A DNA stretch of 64,000 bases from positions 62,001-126,000 of the forward strand of contig NZ_JAGYPH010000005.1 of the NCBI RefSeq assembly GCF_018343525.1, given 5' to 3'. Shown one piece after another: positions 46,312-55,057 of the stretch; position 1 is the stretch's first letter; each line of letters begins with the position of its first letter. The translations under genes and the position numbers were made by a program. The notes under the pieces are model-generated. The model saw only the letters and a program-made list of their open reading frames with translations, was not told the origin of the DNA and ran no database searches. This stretch comes from Lederbergia citrea. Its GTDB lineage: Bacteria > Bacillota > Bacilli > Bacillales > Bacillaceae_C.

Positions 46312-47448
46312 TTACTGTAGTGAATGCTCATCCTCGCTCCAAATGGAGTCATAAACGATATCAACAAGGCTTGCTCTCGTTATTATCCCGATTAAACGTC
46401 TATCTTGATCAACCACAGGAATATATTTCATTCCCCTTTTCAAAATTCGGCGGATTGCATCACGAATGAGGGTTCCTTCAGTCACTGTAAACATTTCCGT
46501 TTCATATGCATCAGCGACCAAGCTTGTCTTTTTCCGCTTCTGATCAATCATTTCAACATCAATAAACCCTTCAAGTACCTGCTGCTCATCCACAACAAGC
46601 AATGCGTCAACTCTTCTTTCTTTCATTAATTGGATCGCTTCCAATAGTGAATGGTCTTTAGTAATTGATATTGGATTTGGATTCATGATTTGTTCAACTG
46701 TTTGAATGTTAGGTCTCGCTTGAACAAGCCGATCTTTTCCGATAAATTCCTCAACGAATTCATTGGCGGGATTGCGCAAAATTTCTTCAGGTGTATCACA
46801 TTGAACTAACTCGCCATCACGTAAAATGACGATCCGGTCCGCAAGCTTAAGTGCTTCATCCATGTCATGGGAAACAAAAACGATTGTTTTTCCTAACTTT
46901 TGTTGAAGCTTTTTAAACTCTTCTTGTAAAGAATCACGTGTAATCGGATCGAGTGCGCTGAACGGTTCGTCCATTAAAATAAGCGGCTGATCAGCTGCTA
47001 ACGCACGTAAAATGCCGATACGCTGCTGTTGCCCGCCACTTAGTTCATGTGGGAAACGATCCAAGTAATCTGGAGTTAGACCGACAAGGCTAATTAATTC
47101 CCTTGCCCTTGCCTTCCGCTTATCTTCAGGCCATTTTAATAATTTTAAAACAAGCCCTATGTTTTCCTGTATTGTCATGTGCGGGAACAGGCCTATTTGT
47201 TGGATTACATAGCCAATCTCTCGGCGCAGTTGCACCGGGTCCTTATCTAAAATGTTTTCTCCGTTAATATAAATACTTCCAGAAGAAGGCTCAATTAACC
47301 GATTAATCATTTTCATCGTTGTCGTTTTACCGCAACCGCTCGGCCCGATAAAACAAATAAATTCTCCTTTTTTAAAGTGTAAAGATAAATCATTAACTGC
47401 CTTTTCTCCGCCTTTATACACTTTCGAAACATGTTCAAATTTCAGCAA
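46312..47448 (-). CDS. opuCA: Betaine/carnitine ABC transporter ATPase with CBS domains
   Basis: A 378-residue ATPase. Walker A is GPSGCGKTT, the signature is [11 protein letters not shown], and Walker B is [12 protein letters not shown]. Two CBS domains follow from about residue 250 ([16 protein letters not shown] and [16 protein letters not shown]); in OpuA/OpuC these sense ionic strength or c-di-AMP. TTG at 47448 lies eight bases after GGAGGTG. First gene of the operon; no GbsR-type repressor gene is adjacent. Confidence 0.93.
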   Translation of the reverse strand: MLKFEHVSKVYKGGEKAVNDLSLHFKKGEFICFIGPSGCGKTTTMKMINRLIEPSSGSIYINGENILDKDPVQLRREIGYVIQQIGLFPHMTIQENIGLVLKLLKWPEDKRKARARELISLVGLTPDYLDRFPHELSGGQQQRIGILRALAADQPLILMDEPFSALDPITRDSLQEEFKKLQQKLGKTIVFVSHDMDEALKLADRIVILRDGELVQCDTPEEILRNPANEFVEEFIGKDRLVQARPNIQTVEQIMNPNPISITKDHSLLEAIQLMKERRVDALLVVDEQQVLEGFIDVEMIDQKRKKTSLVADAYETEMFTVTEGTLIRDAIRRILKRGMKYIPVVDQDRRLIGIITRASLVDIVYDSIWSEDEHSLQ

Positions 47449-47650
47449 TGATAAAGCACCTCCATTATTTTAAAAAAGCCGATAACTAAATCTTTTAAAA
47501 TTATGTAAAAAGTAAAAATCATCTTTTGGCTTCGCATATTACATCGGGGTTATACAACCACATACATCCGCATCTTATTTTGCGACTTTAAAGGAATTAC
47601 GATACATTGATGTTGTTTTAGTAAACATACCGGTCGAAGGCCAAAAGAAA

Positions 47651-47682
47651 AATCGGGCAATAGCTGCCCGATCCTTTTTTGG
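47651..47682 (+). terminator. Terminator-like hairpin without an obvious gene
   Basis: AATCGGGCA/TGCCCGAT is followed by a T-run on the plus strand, where no upstream plus-strand gene exists. It may be the end of a lost gene. Confidence 0.7.
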
Positions 47683-48098
47683 TAGAGATTATTCAAAAGC
47701 TTTGACTAAAAAGCCTTATACTCCTTAATAATACTCGGGTTTTAGTACTCAAAAAAACAATGGTTCAATTGACCGTAGTGTAGCCTCTTGTTCATCAATA
47801 ATCCAAACTCATATCTATATTATACCACTATAATTTATTTGACTCTATTTTCATGATTTTTTTATGCCATTTTAACTTTGACTTTAAGGGTGTAGACCCA
47901 TAAGATTGGTTTTAAAACTAAGAAAAGAGATGAGATCCTAGTTTAAGCCGAAGGAAATGTATTTTAGATTAGAATGGCTTCCTAGGATGCACCTACTCTA
48001 TTAAACTCAAATGAAGTATCACTAGAAACACCAAAAACGGGAATATTAACATGTAAAATAATTGTGGATGAAGACATTGTAACACAAGAAATAAAAAA

Positions 48099-48138
48099 GA
48101 AGCTTCCCACAAGTTTAGTCAACTTATGGGAAGCTTCC
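48099..48138. terminator. AAGCTTCCCA hairpin next to a groEL-end repeat
   Basis: GAAGCTTCCCACAAGTT and AACTTATGGGAAGCTTC form a stem of about 15 bp with loop TAGTC. The copy at 59729 is followed in the same way by a groEL-end repeat. Confidence 0.75.
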
Positions 48139-48175
48139 GTTAAAATTCCTTATATGTCAAGGGCTGAGGGTGTTA

Positions 48176-48191
48176 TTACATCATGCCGCCC
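48176..48191 (+). repeat. groEL 3'-end repeat, site D
   Basis: TTACATCATGCCGCCC is identical to the last 16 bases of groEL on this strand (63390-63405), including the stop codon. About 45 bp on either side resemble the copy at 59854. No GroEL coding frame continues beyond it. It is interpreted as an attachment-site-like boundary. Confidence 0.8.
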
Positions 48192-48279
48192 GTAACGCAG
48201 TAAACTTTAAAGTTTTCTATGAAGTGATAAAAACTCAGGTTTTTGTTCCACTATTTGAAACCTTTTAACGTACTCGTAA

Positions 48280-48690
48280 TTATATTGTTTCTTTTTCAGT
48301 TCTGAAAAGCTTATTATCCAAAGCGAACAACCGACTTCCACTAATTAAAAGTACAACCGCCATAGACAATAAAGCTAAATCTAATTCATAGCCTGCGGCT
48401 TCACTTCCCATAAATCCTGCAGATAATTTTGCTGTAAAGATAGCGCCGATCATCACGAAAGCAATTAATGTTGAGATAATTTTAGTGCCAAAGCCTAATA
48501 TTAAGGCGATTCCTCCGATAAGTTCAATGAAAGCAACAACATAGCCTAAGAAGCCCATAATACCAATACTCTCAAACCAACCCGCTACATTACCAAGACC
48601 CATTTGAAATTTTGCTATTCCATGAACTAGGAACGTAATCCCTAAAACTAAGCGAAGTATTAATAAACTTAATTCATATTTTTGTACCAT
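48280..48690 (-). CDS. DoxX family membrane protein (CatD-like)
   Basis: A 136-residue protein with four helices. It starts MVQKYELSLLILRLVLGITF, with the DoxX motif FLVHGIAKFQMG and GGIALILGFGTKI. In Bacillus the DoxX protein CatD is encoded with the catechol dioxygenase CatE. Here the CatE-like gene is in the same operon, with two flavin enzymes between. ATG at 48690 follows GAGGAGA. Confidence 0.88.
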   Translation of the reverse strand: MVQKYELSLLILRLVLGITFLVHGIAKFQMGLGNVAGWFESIGIMGFLGYVVAFIELIGGIALILGFGTKIISTLIAFVMIGAIFTAKLSAGFMGSEAAGYELDLALLSMAVVLLISGSRLFALDNKLFRTEKETI

Positions 48691-48777
48691 CTTCAATCTC
48701 CTCTATTTATGATTTTTTTATTACTACAATTAGCAAGGATTTCGGCTAAAAATCCGTAATCCTTCTAACTCTAGTTT

Positions 48778-49326
48778 CTACCTCAATGTTTTTAAGGCTT
48801 TACTCCACTCTACAACTTCACCAAGCATTGTATTAACATTATCTAGGTGTAATGATTGAGGTTTAAAATCTGACCCATTTTCAAAATCGGTAAATAAAGA
48901 TAGAGTTGGATGTGTGCGAACATCAGCAATTTTTAATTCGCCACAGATTCCACGTAAATGTTCCGCTGCACGAGCCCCACCAGTTGAACCATAACTGACG
49001 ATACCAGCTGCTTTGTTATTCCATGGTTCACGAGCAAAATCAAGTGCATTTTTTAATGCTCCTGTAATACTGTGATTATATTCTTGGACGATAAATACGA
49101 ATCCATCCAAGTTAGCAAGTTTTTGATTCCAAGCTGCAATTCCTGGTTCTGTACCTTCTGTGGTTCCTAAAAACGGTAATTCAAAATCAGAAATATCTAC
49201 AATTTCGTAATTTGCATCTCCACGTTGGTCAGCAATCCCTTTTACCCATTCTCCTACTTGAGGACTTACGCGCCCTTGACGTGTGCTTCCTAAAATAATT
49301 CCGATATTTATTTTTTCATTTGCCAT
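48778..49326 (-). CDS. NADPH-dependent FMN reductase (azoreductase/quinone reductase-like)
   Basis: A 182-residue flavodoxin-fold reductase with the phosphate loop GSTRQGRVSPQVG and flavin-contact segment EYNHSITGALKNALDF. Family members carry out two-electron reduction of quinones and azo dyes, or supply FMNH2. ATG at 49326 has a perfect AAGGAGG. An upstream in-frame ATG at 49377 would add GFLNKLFGSTNKEE and is also possible. In this operon it could feed reduced flavin to the neighbouring luciferase-like enzyme. Confidence 0.88.
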   Translation of the reverse strand: MANEKINIGIILGSTRQGRVSPQVGEWVKGIADQRGDANYEIVDISDFELPFLGTTEGTEPGIAAWNQKLANLDGFVFIVQEYNHSITGALKNALDFAREPWNNKAAGIVSYGSTGGARAAEHLRGICGELKIADVRTHPTLSLFTDFENGSDFKPQSLHLDNVNTMLGEVVEWSKALKTLR

Positions 49327-49428
49327 TGTTACTTCCTCCTTATTTGTACTTCCAAATAATTTATTTAAAAATCCCATTACTAACACCCACCTATGCTTTT
49401 TCAATGATTGATTTTTACTTGTAAAAGT

Positions 49429-50493
49429 TTATTTTCTTGTATCTTTCCGAACGATTGGAGCAATCTCTGTAGCTAATAACTCAATACCTTCGACTACTTT
49501 TTTAAACGGTATACCCCCTATGTCAATCTGCGCCATGAAACGTTGATGCCCGAAGAGTTCATATTGTTGAAGGATTTTCTCTACTATTTGTTGCGGGCTG
49601 CCTACGAATAATGCAGTATCAGGGGCTGCCATTTGCTCAAAATCTGCTCGTGACATCCTTCCTCCTCCCATCCCCCGCTGGCGGTTAACGTATGACCAGT
49701 AATTCGAATAATAAGGATAGTACTCATCCTTGGCTTGTTGAGTTGTCTTTGAAAAATACCCATGACCAGTTATACCTAGCTTTAAATCTTCCAGAACATG
49801 TCCAGCTTCGATCCCAGCTTTACGGTATAAATCAACCAATGGCTTAAATCGCATAGGATCACCACCAAGGAGAGCTAAGGTCATCCCAACACCTAACCTG
49901 CCAGCACGGATTGCACTGTTTGGAGTTCCTCCAACACCAACCCATATCGGTAACTCCTTCTGAAAAGGGCGTGGTGCAATTTCAGCATTCCTTAATGGCG
50001 AACGAAAATGACCATCCCATGTGATTCTCTCGTTTTTGTTTAGCTTTAAAAATAAATCGATGTTTTCAGAGAACAATGCGTCATAGTCATTTGTGTCATA
50101 ACCGAAAAGAGGGAAGGATTCTATGAACGCCCCACGGCCAGCGATAATTTCCGCACGTCCATCCGATAGTAAATCCAATGTAGCAAAGTCTTCAAACAAA
50201 CGAACAGGATCAATGGTGCTTAAAACTGTAGTAGCACTTGTCAATTTGATTCGTTTAGTTATTTGGGCTATGGCGGCTAAGACAACAGAAGGCGAGGAAG
50301 TCGCATAGTCCAATCGATGATGCTCACCTACCCCAAAAACATCCAGTCCAGCCTCGTCAGCCAGTTTCGCTACTTCAATGATTTCCTTCATTCTTTGTCC
50401 TGCACTAATTGTTTTTCCAGTAACCGGATCTGCCTCAATATCTCCAAGTGTATATAGACCAATTTCAATTCCTGAATTTTCAATTTTAGGCAT
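49429..50493 (-). CDS. LLM class flavin-dependent oxidoreductase
   Basis: A 354-residue bacterial-luciferase-like monooxygenase. GVGEHHRLDYATSSPSVVLAA near residue 57 (shown without its neighbours) and TTVLSTIDPVRLFEDFATLD are the barrel signatures. It needs reduced FMN from a partner; the next gene encodes such a reductase. It probably oxidises an aromatic or small organic compound in the catDE-like detoxification operon. The substrate is unknown. Confidence 0.92.
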   Translation of the reverse strand: MPKIENSGIEIGLYTLGDIEADPVTGKTISAGQRMKEIIEVAKLADEAGLDVFGVGEHHRLDYATSSPSVVLAAIAQITKRIKLTSATTVLSTIDPVRLFEDFATLDLLSDGRAEIIAGRGAFIESFPLFGYDTNDYDALFSENIDLFLKLNKNERITWDGHFRSPLRNAEIAPRPFQKELPIWVGVGGTPNSAIRAGRLGVGMTLALLGGDPMRFKPLVDLYRKAGIEAGHVLEDLKLGITGHGYFSKTTQQAKDEYYPYYSNYWSYVNRQRGMGGGRMSRADFEQMAAPDTALFVGSPQQIVEKILQQYELFGHQRFMAQIDIGGIPFKKVVEGIELLATEIAPIVRKDTRK

Positions 50494-50518
50494 AATCGTA
50501 TTTATCCCTCCTATACCT

Positions 50519-51367
50519 TTAAACTCTTAAATAAATACGATTTCCAGAAGGATCTGTAGCAACAATAGAACCTTTTTCTTCAAAGACGGAGGCACCAATT
50601 TTGTTCAACTGCGCAATAATTTTATTTTTCTTTTCCTCATTTGGAAGTATTAAAGTAAATGATTCAAGTCCAACACTATTAGGAGATGGTGTTGGAGCGC
50701 CAATACCATTCCACGTATTTAAACCAATATGATGATGGTATTTACCATCCGAAATAAACAGTGCCTGCGTTCCAAACCGGTTTACTACTTCAAACCCCAG
50801 TCCCTTAGTATAAAACTCTTCTGTCTTTTTTAATTCGGATACATGCAAATGGATATGTCCCATGACCGTGTCAGCTGGTAAACCTCTCCATGACTGTTGT
50901 TTTCCGCCAGAAAGGAGGTCAGGGAAGTTTAATGGATCCACTGCCATTTTAACTTCACCATTACTCCAAACCCATTCTGAAGGTTCACGGTCTATATAGA
51001 TTTCAATTCCATTGCCATCTGGGTCTGTTAAATAAAGAGCTTCACTCACAAGATGATCAGATGAGCCAAATCGCACTCCAGTTTCCATAAAATGCTGCAC
51101 TATTTTTGCTAAATCAGATCGTTTAGGTATAAGAAGTGCAAAGTGATAAAGTCCCGTTGTTCTTTCTTGCTTAGAGAGAACGTTATTTGGTTGCTCAATG
51201 GATAATAATACTGTCTTTCCATCCGCGGTCAAATTAGCTTTTCTTTCAGTTTGCTCCAATACTTTAAAGCCGATTATTTCTTGATAAAATGCTATTGAAC
51301 GTTCTAAATTTTGTACCTTTAAGTTTACTTGACCTACGAATGTAATAGGCTCACGATGAAAACTCAT
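50519..51367 (-). CDS. catE: Catechol-2,3-dioxygenase-like VOC protein (CatE-like)
   Basis: A 282-residue extradiol dioxygenase with two VOC domains (about residues 1-120 and 165-282). The metal-binding ligands fit TGLYHFALLI, IEIYIDRE and MGHIHLHVSEL. In Bacillus CatE opens catechol rings together with the membrane protein CatD and is induced by quinones and catechol through YodB and CatR. It is first in the operon, ahead of the LLM enzyme, FMN reductase and DoxX protein. GGAGGTAACT precedes ATG at 51367. The gene name rests on family and context. Confidence 0.85.
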   Translation of the reverse strand: MSFHREPITFVGQVNLKVQNLERSIAFYQEIIGFKVLEQTERKANLTADGKTVLLSIEQPNNVLSKQERTTGLYHFALLIPKRSDLAKIVQHFMETGVRFGSSDHLVSEALYLTDPDGNGIEIYIDREPSEWVWSNGEVKMAVDPLNFPDLLSGGKQQSWRGLPADTVMGHIHLHVSELKKTEEFYTKGLGFEVVNRFGTQALFISDGKYHHHIGLNTWNGIGAPTPSPNSVGLESFTLILPNEEKKNKIIAQLNKIGASVFEEKGSIVATDPSGNRIYLRV

Positions 51368-51411
51368 TTAGTTACCTCCTGGTTATATTTACGTGAACAA
51401 AGTATTAGTTA

Positions 51412-51427
51412 GTTACTTTATGTAAGT
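51412..51427. promoter_or_regulatory. Putative HxlR-type operator, copy 2
   Basis: GTTACTTTATGTAAGT lies between the catE-like operon and the divergent truncated regulator gene. The same 16-mer occurs at 41485. YodB and CatR, the Bacillus quinone sensors of this family, bind inverted repeats in such divergent regions. Confidence 0.65.
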
Positions 51428-51529
51428 TAGTATATACTCATAATTAAATGTAGTCAAGTAAGTTATTTTTAATATGTATTTTAATTACTAATAATAACTA
51501 TATAAAATATAAGTAAGGAGCTGATTAAA

Positions 51530-51610
51530 TTGGATAAGTCAATTTGTCCAAGATTTGAAATAGCTATGGGTTTATTAAGCCAAAAGTGGATGTTTTTGTG
51601 GAAAGTGTAA
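51530..51610 (+). pseudogene. Truncated HxlR/MarR-type quinone-sensing regulator
   Basis: TTG at 51530 follows AAGGAG and encodes DKSICPRFEIAMGLLSQKW before a stop at codon 27. This matches the N terminus of YodB and CatR, including the redox-sensing Cys6. The rest of the winged helix, normally about 80 further residues, is missing, and a strong terminator follows. The regulator is therefore lost here, which could make the divergent operon constitutive unless a paralogue acts. Confidence 0.8.
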
Positions 51611-51649
51611 AGATTTGGAAGGAAATTCTACAATTTTATCAAACAAAAA

Positions 51650-51686
51650 AGCTTGTAGAGAAAATATGGTACTTTCTCTACAAGCT
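51650..51686. terminator. Perfect terminator hairpin
   Basis: AGCTTGTAGAGAAA/TTTCTCTACAAGCT is a 14-bp perfect stem after the truncated regulator; the A-run upstream favours minus-strand use. Confidence 0.8.
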
Positions 51687-51708
51687 GTGGAAGGTGTCCT
51701 TCACCTTC

Positions 51709-51876
51709 CTATTTATCACTGTGAATATTATGGATGGCGCCTTGAATATCTAGCTGCTGCGTTTCGCCTTCAATCCTGGCTCTACCGGTAGATCTCTTGC
51801 CCGCTTTAATTTTCCACAGCCAACCCGGGTTCCTTTTAGTGCAGCAAAAAAAGGACTTTGGAGATATATGTCTCAA
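51709..51876 (-). other. Unassigned minus-strand reading frame, 55 codons
   Basis: It encodes a basic stretch including NPGWLWKIKAGKRSTGRARI and ends IHNIHSDK. The only start is TTG at 51876 without a ribosome binding site. It may be the tail of a disrupted gene. I cannot name a family. Confidence 0.3.
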
Positions 51877-51897
51877 TGTAAATGGAATCTTGCTTTA

Positions 51898-52734
51898 CTA
51901 GTTCTTAATAATTTCGCGTTTGTTTAAATTCAGAACAGGACGATGGTTATCAGGGAAAATTTGCTGAAATGCTTGAATTTGTTCTTTTGACATTTCAATC
52001 GGCTTTTCAAAAACAATCCATTTTACTTCTTCCGTACAAGGTGGTGTCGTTAATGAACCATTATAATGGAAAGATCTTTGATCTGAAGGGAGCAAAGCTT
52101 GTAAATCAACAGGTTCTTTTATGAAAATATCTTTTTCTGTTTCATCCTTCGGCAATACATCCCAAACAGATGCTAGTTTTTCATTTTCTTTTCCTTCTTC
52201 AATCATCACACCAAGAACAGCAAGTTTACCGTTCGCATCTTGGTGTACAAGGTGCAGTTCCATATCAAAGTGTTGACCATTAAATTGATGCTCGCTTGGT
52301 GTATGGAAATGAAATTGAACAAGTTTGTATTCATTTCCCTCTACGACAATGCTATTACTTGGTGTTTCGGCATTAGCCAGCACTGTATAACCGTTATTGA
52401 TTATTGAAAATGGTGTTGGTTTATATTGAATTTCAATGTTTTCTAATTTTTTACTTGTTTTTACCTGAGAGGATTCGATATTGATGGGTGATTGTTCATT
52501 TCCTTGGATACAGGCTGAGAATGAAGGTTCCAATTCCCCCCAATGTTCAGGACCTGTATCTCCTTCGTAAGACCATTGAGCAGTGGGTGTATCATCTGAC
52601 TTTGCTGCATTATTTTCTTTAGTTTCAGTTACTTCTTTTTCTGGTATAGTTGTTTCCTTCGTCTGATCTGAGCAAGCTCCCAGTACAAAGATTAATGATA
52701 CAACTAGAAATGGATAAATAAGATACTTTTTCAA
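51898..52734 (-). CDS. Alpha-class carbonic anhydrase, lipoprotein
   Basis: A zinc enzyme of about 278 residues that hydrates CO2. The zinc-binding histidines are in LVQFHFHTPSEH and ELHLVHQD, and the C-terminal active-site loop reads SLTTPPCTE. The signal peptide ends with lipobox VLGAC, so it acts outside the membrane. TTG at 52734 is the best start before the signal peptide; its AAGGAG site is rather far away (about 14 bases). A frame to 52824 starting at ATG is possible but gives an odd N terminus. Confidence 0.92.
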   Translation of the reverse strand: MKKYLIYPFLVVSLIFVLGACSDQTKETTIPEKEVTETKENNAAKSDDTPTAQWSYEGDTGPEHWGELEPSFSACIQGNEQSPINIESSQVKTSKKLENIEIQYKPTPFSIINNGYTVLANAETPSNSIVVEGNEYKLVQFHFHTPSEHQFNGQHFDMELHLVHQDANGKLAVLGVMIEEGKENEKLASVWDVLPKDETEKDIFIKEPVDLQALLPSDQRSFHYNGSLTTPPCTEEVKWIVFEKPIEMSKEQIQAFQQIFPDNHRPVLNLNKREIIKN

Positions 52735-53297
52735 TTTGGTAAATTCACATCTCCTTATTTTTTCTATCACTTGCATATAAAACACTACTAAAACTCTCAA
52801 AAAACACAAAACATTATTTTCCAAAAACGCCTGTATTCCCCAATGTCGTTAATTTTTACTATATGTTTACACGAAAAGTGAATAAAAATATGAATTATCT
52901 CTTGGTGCTTAATGACTAGTTTTCACTCTAATTAAAAGCATTTTTGTTTCTCGATTTATAGAGTTAAGATAAACGCATGTAAATGAAAACCGCTTTTTCA
53001 TACTTAATCCCCCGTTTTAAATAAATAAAAATCCTTAAAAATAAAAGAGAGTACATATTAGTCACTACGTATAATATGTACTCTCCTTTTATTAAATTAA
53101 AGTGAGCTATTGTTGAAAATTGCTCATTAAAAAACTCTAAGTAATCTTTATTATTTAATTGGTGCCTTATATTCCCTATAAAATCAACCTCTTACATTAT
53201 TATCCTAAATTTCCATTTTATCCTCATATATTTTTAGACCGCTTTATGTCGACAATATACTAGTGGATAATTTTTTAGAGAAATATTGGAGGTAACA
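52735..53297. other. Intergenic region, 563 bp
   Basis: It holds a terminator-like hairpin at 53047-53085 (GAGAGTACATATTA/TAATATGTACTCTC) and the unassigned promoters of the two divergent flanking genes. No other gene was found. Confidence 0.5.
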
Positions 53298-54140
53298 ATG
53301 GAAAGAAATATAATAAAAAACGCGGGATTAGTCATTTTTGATTTTGACGGCACTTTATACGAGGATACAGACCATTTCGTTTATTATTCGGAACAATTAA
53401 AAAGGCAACTGCCAGAAGATGTACAGCCCCTTTTTACAAAAGAATACGAAAAGATAGTATCTGGAGAACATGTTGTAACTATAGGAAAAGTATACGATGT
53501 TGTTCATGACTATGTATTAAAATTAGATTCAGTTCAATCAACGGTTTTAAAGGCTTGGACTTGGAAAGGAAAAGAATTGGAAGCCGATTTGATACAAAGA
53601 CTTTACCCGCAATCATTAAATTTTGATCTTGATACGATGATCGCCATTGGAGACGGATGGTGGCTCCCAACTGTTTGTGCAAAGCATTTTGGGCTACAAG
53701 ATACACAATCCGCCTATGTTCAAACGAAAAACTTTATGGCAACGGATCAGTTTCATTTAAGCAAAATAACTGGTTTACGAGAAGCACTTATACATCTAAA
53801 GGAAAAGAAAGACATAGTGCTAATGACGAACAGCCAGAAAGATAATGTACAGCGCATTCTTCAAAATATAGATTTGCAGGACATATTTGAAAATATCATC
53901 ACAGAAGCAAATAAACCTCGAGATACAACGAAACATTTTTTAGACTTCTTACAAAAGTTTAATATTCGACCTGAAAAAGGATTATCTATTGGTGATAATT
54001 ACATAAATGATATTGCTCCAGCTATTAACATTGGGATGCAAACGGTATATATTGATTTATATGAATCAGACTATCCCGAATATAATGGAAGAAGAGTAAA
54101 AAGTATATCGGAATTGATTAAGGAGATGAGTTCACTATAA
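53298..54140 (+). CDS. HAD-superfamily hydrolase
   Basis: A 280-residue phosphatase of the haloacid dehalogenase fold. Motif I is VIFDFDGTLYED, motif II VLMTNSQ, motif III lies around EANKPRDT, and motif IV is LSIGDNYINDI. The cap region between motifs I and II is large and helical. ATG at 53298 follows GGAGG. It stands alone at the right end of the first cargo block. The substrate is unknown. Confidence 0.88.
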   Translation: MERNIIKNAGLVIFDFDGTLYEDTDHFVYYSEQLKRQLPEDVQPLFTKEYEKIVSGEHVVTIGKVYDVVHDYVLKLDSVQSTVLKAWTWKGKELEADLIQRLYPQSLNFDLDTMIAIGDGWWLPTVCAKHFGLQDTQSAYVQTKNFMATDQFHLSKITGLREALIHLKEKKDIVLMTNSQKDNVQRILQNIDLQDIFENIITEANKPRDTTKHFLDFLQKFNIRPEKGLSIGDNYINDIAPAINIGMQTVYIDLYESDYPEYNGRRVKSISELIKEMSSL

Positions 54141-54230
54141 AAAGCCGTGAAGATTCCTGCTAATTTTATATGTGTCCATCATGGATTGAGATCTCTAGCG
54201 TTCCAAACTGTGCATGTAGTCAAAAAATAA

Positions 54231-54268
54231 AGGCTTCTCATCAATTTGTAACAATTATTGAGAAGCCT
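54231..54268. terminator. AAGCTTCCCA-type hairpin, variant
   Basis: AGGCTTCTCATCAATTGT-type arms close as ATTATTGAGAAGCCT. Like two sister copies it lies just before a groEL-end repeat. Confidence 0.65.
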
Positions 54269-54338
54269 ATATACATTACTTTAGCATTTCACATTTTTCT
54301 AGCAAGGAAACCTTTACTTACAAGGATTTCTGGACAGA

Positions 54339-54360
54339 TTACATCATGCCGCACATTCAT
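54339..54360 (+). repeat. groEL 3'-end repeat, site C
   Basis: TTACATCATGCCGCAC followed by ATTC matches the groEL end (63390-63409) with one mismatch. Coding similarity stops after this. It divides cargo blocks one and two. Confidence 0.7.
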
Positions 54361-54447
54361 GATTTTCTAAAATAGAGAAAACAGGTGTAAAAAAACCTTG
54401 GCTTCTCTTCTTTGTTTCTATAATAAAAGACCTATAAGTAATCTTTA

Positions 54448-54753
54448 TTATTTAATTGGTGCCTTATTAATAAGTGATAATGCTTCGTTCACTTCAAAAA
54501 TTTTACCTCGAATATCAGTAATACCAAAGCTTGTTAAACGAGCTGAATGCATTACTAAATATTTTTCAGCATCCTCTTTCGTTTCGAATAAGTATATCCC
54601 CCCAGCTTCTTTGGCAGCCGCATCCTCTGTCCATATCTTCCAAACCATACCTGGCTCATCATTAATACTTTTCGCTAAATCAACGAATGCCTTTGACATT
54701 TCTTCACCGAATGGCCCATCCATTTTAAAATCCACTTGTAATAAATATTTCAT
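54448..54753 (-). CDS. YdhR-like monooxygenase family protein
   Basis: A 101-residue ferredoxin-like-fold protein. The family features are GMVWKIWTEDAAAKEAGGIY and FETKEDAEKYLVMH. YdhR proteins form small dimers related to antibiotic biosynthesis monooxygenases, but their reaction is not established. GGAGT precedes ATG at 54753. It is monocistronic and opens block two. Confidence 0.82.
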   Translation of the reverse strand: MKYLLQVDFKMDGPFGEEMSKAFVDLAKSINDEPGMVWKIWTEDAAAKEAGGIYLFETKEDAEKYLVMHSARLTSFGITDIRGKIFEVNEALSLINKAPIK

Positions 54754-55057
54754 GATTACTACTCCTTTAGGTTTTAATTATATGTATAATATCATCCAGA
54801 CAATAAAATCAGCAAAAATCCTTTAAACTTTTCGCCAACTGAGTAATCCTTTAAATATTTTCTAAAAATAAGGAAAAAAGTATTTTATTTAGAAATACCG
54901 CTAAGAACCCCGGCGCTATAAAACTGATAATCCAAAATAACAGGTTTGCTCTTTGCAAAAATCACTACTAGAAAGGCAGGTTAAAGTTTCACATGGCGGG
55001 TAAATATTAGTAGCTGGTTTTCTAGCAACTGATTTAAAATGCGAGGAGTTGAATAAA
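54754..55057. other. Intergenic region, about 300 bp
   Basis: It holds the promoters of the divergent YdhR-like and ATP-grasp genes. No conserved RNA or small gene was recognised. Confidence 0.4.

Larger units (their letters stand above)
47449..48279. other. Intergenic region, 831 bp
   Basis: It separates the OpuC operon from the catDE-like operon. It holds a plus-strand terminator (47651-47682, stem ATCGGGCA/TGCCCGAT), one copy of the AAGCTTCCCA hairpin and one copy of the groEL-end repeat. A plus-strand frame around 47530-47700 is open for about 60 codons but has no start or recognisable motif. The opuC promoter must lie in the right part of 47450-47600, but I see no clear sigma-A or sigma-B match. 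Confidence 0.6.

Noticed and set aside
46296..46367. Longer OpuCB start overlapping opuCA
   Set aside because: The overlap would be 56 bases with no ribosome binding site, whereas GTG 46295 has GGAGGG and gives the usual 217 residues.
47530..47700. Open plus-strand frame after the OpuC promoter region
   Set aside because: About 60 codons without a start codon, passing through a terminator hairpin; most likely chance.
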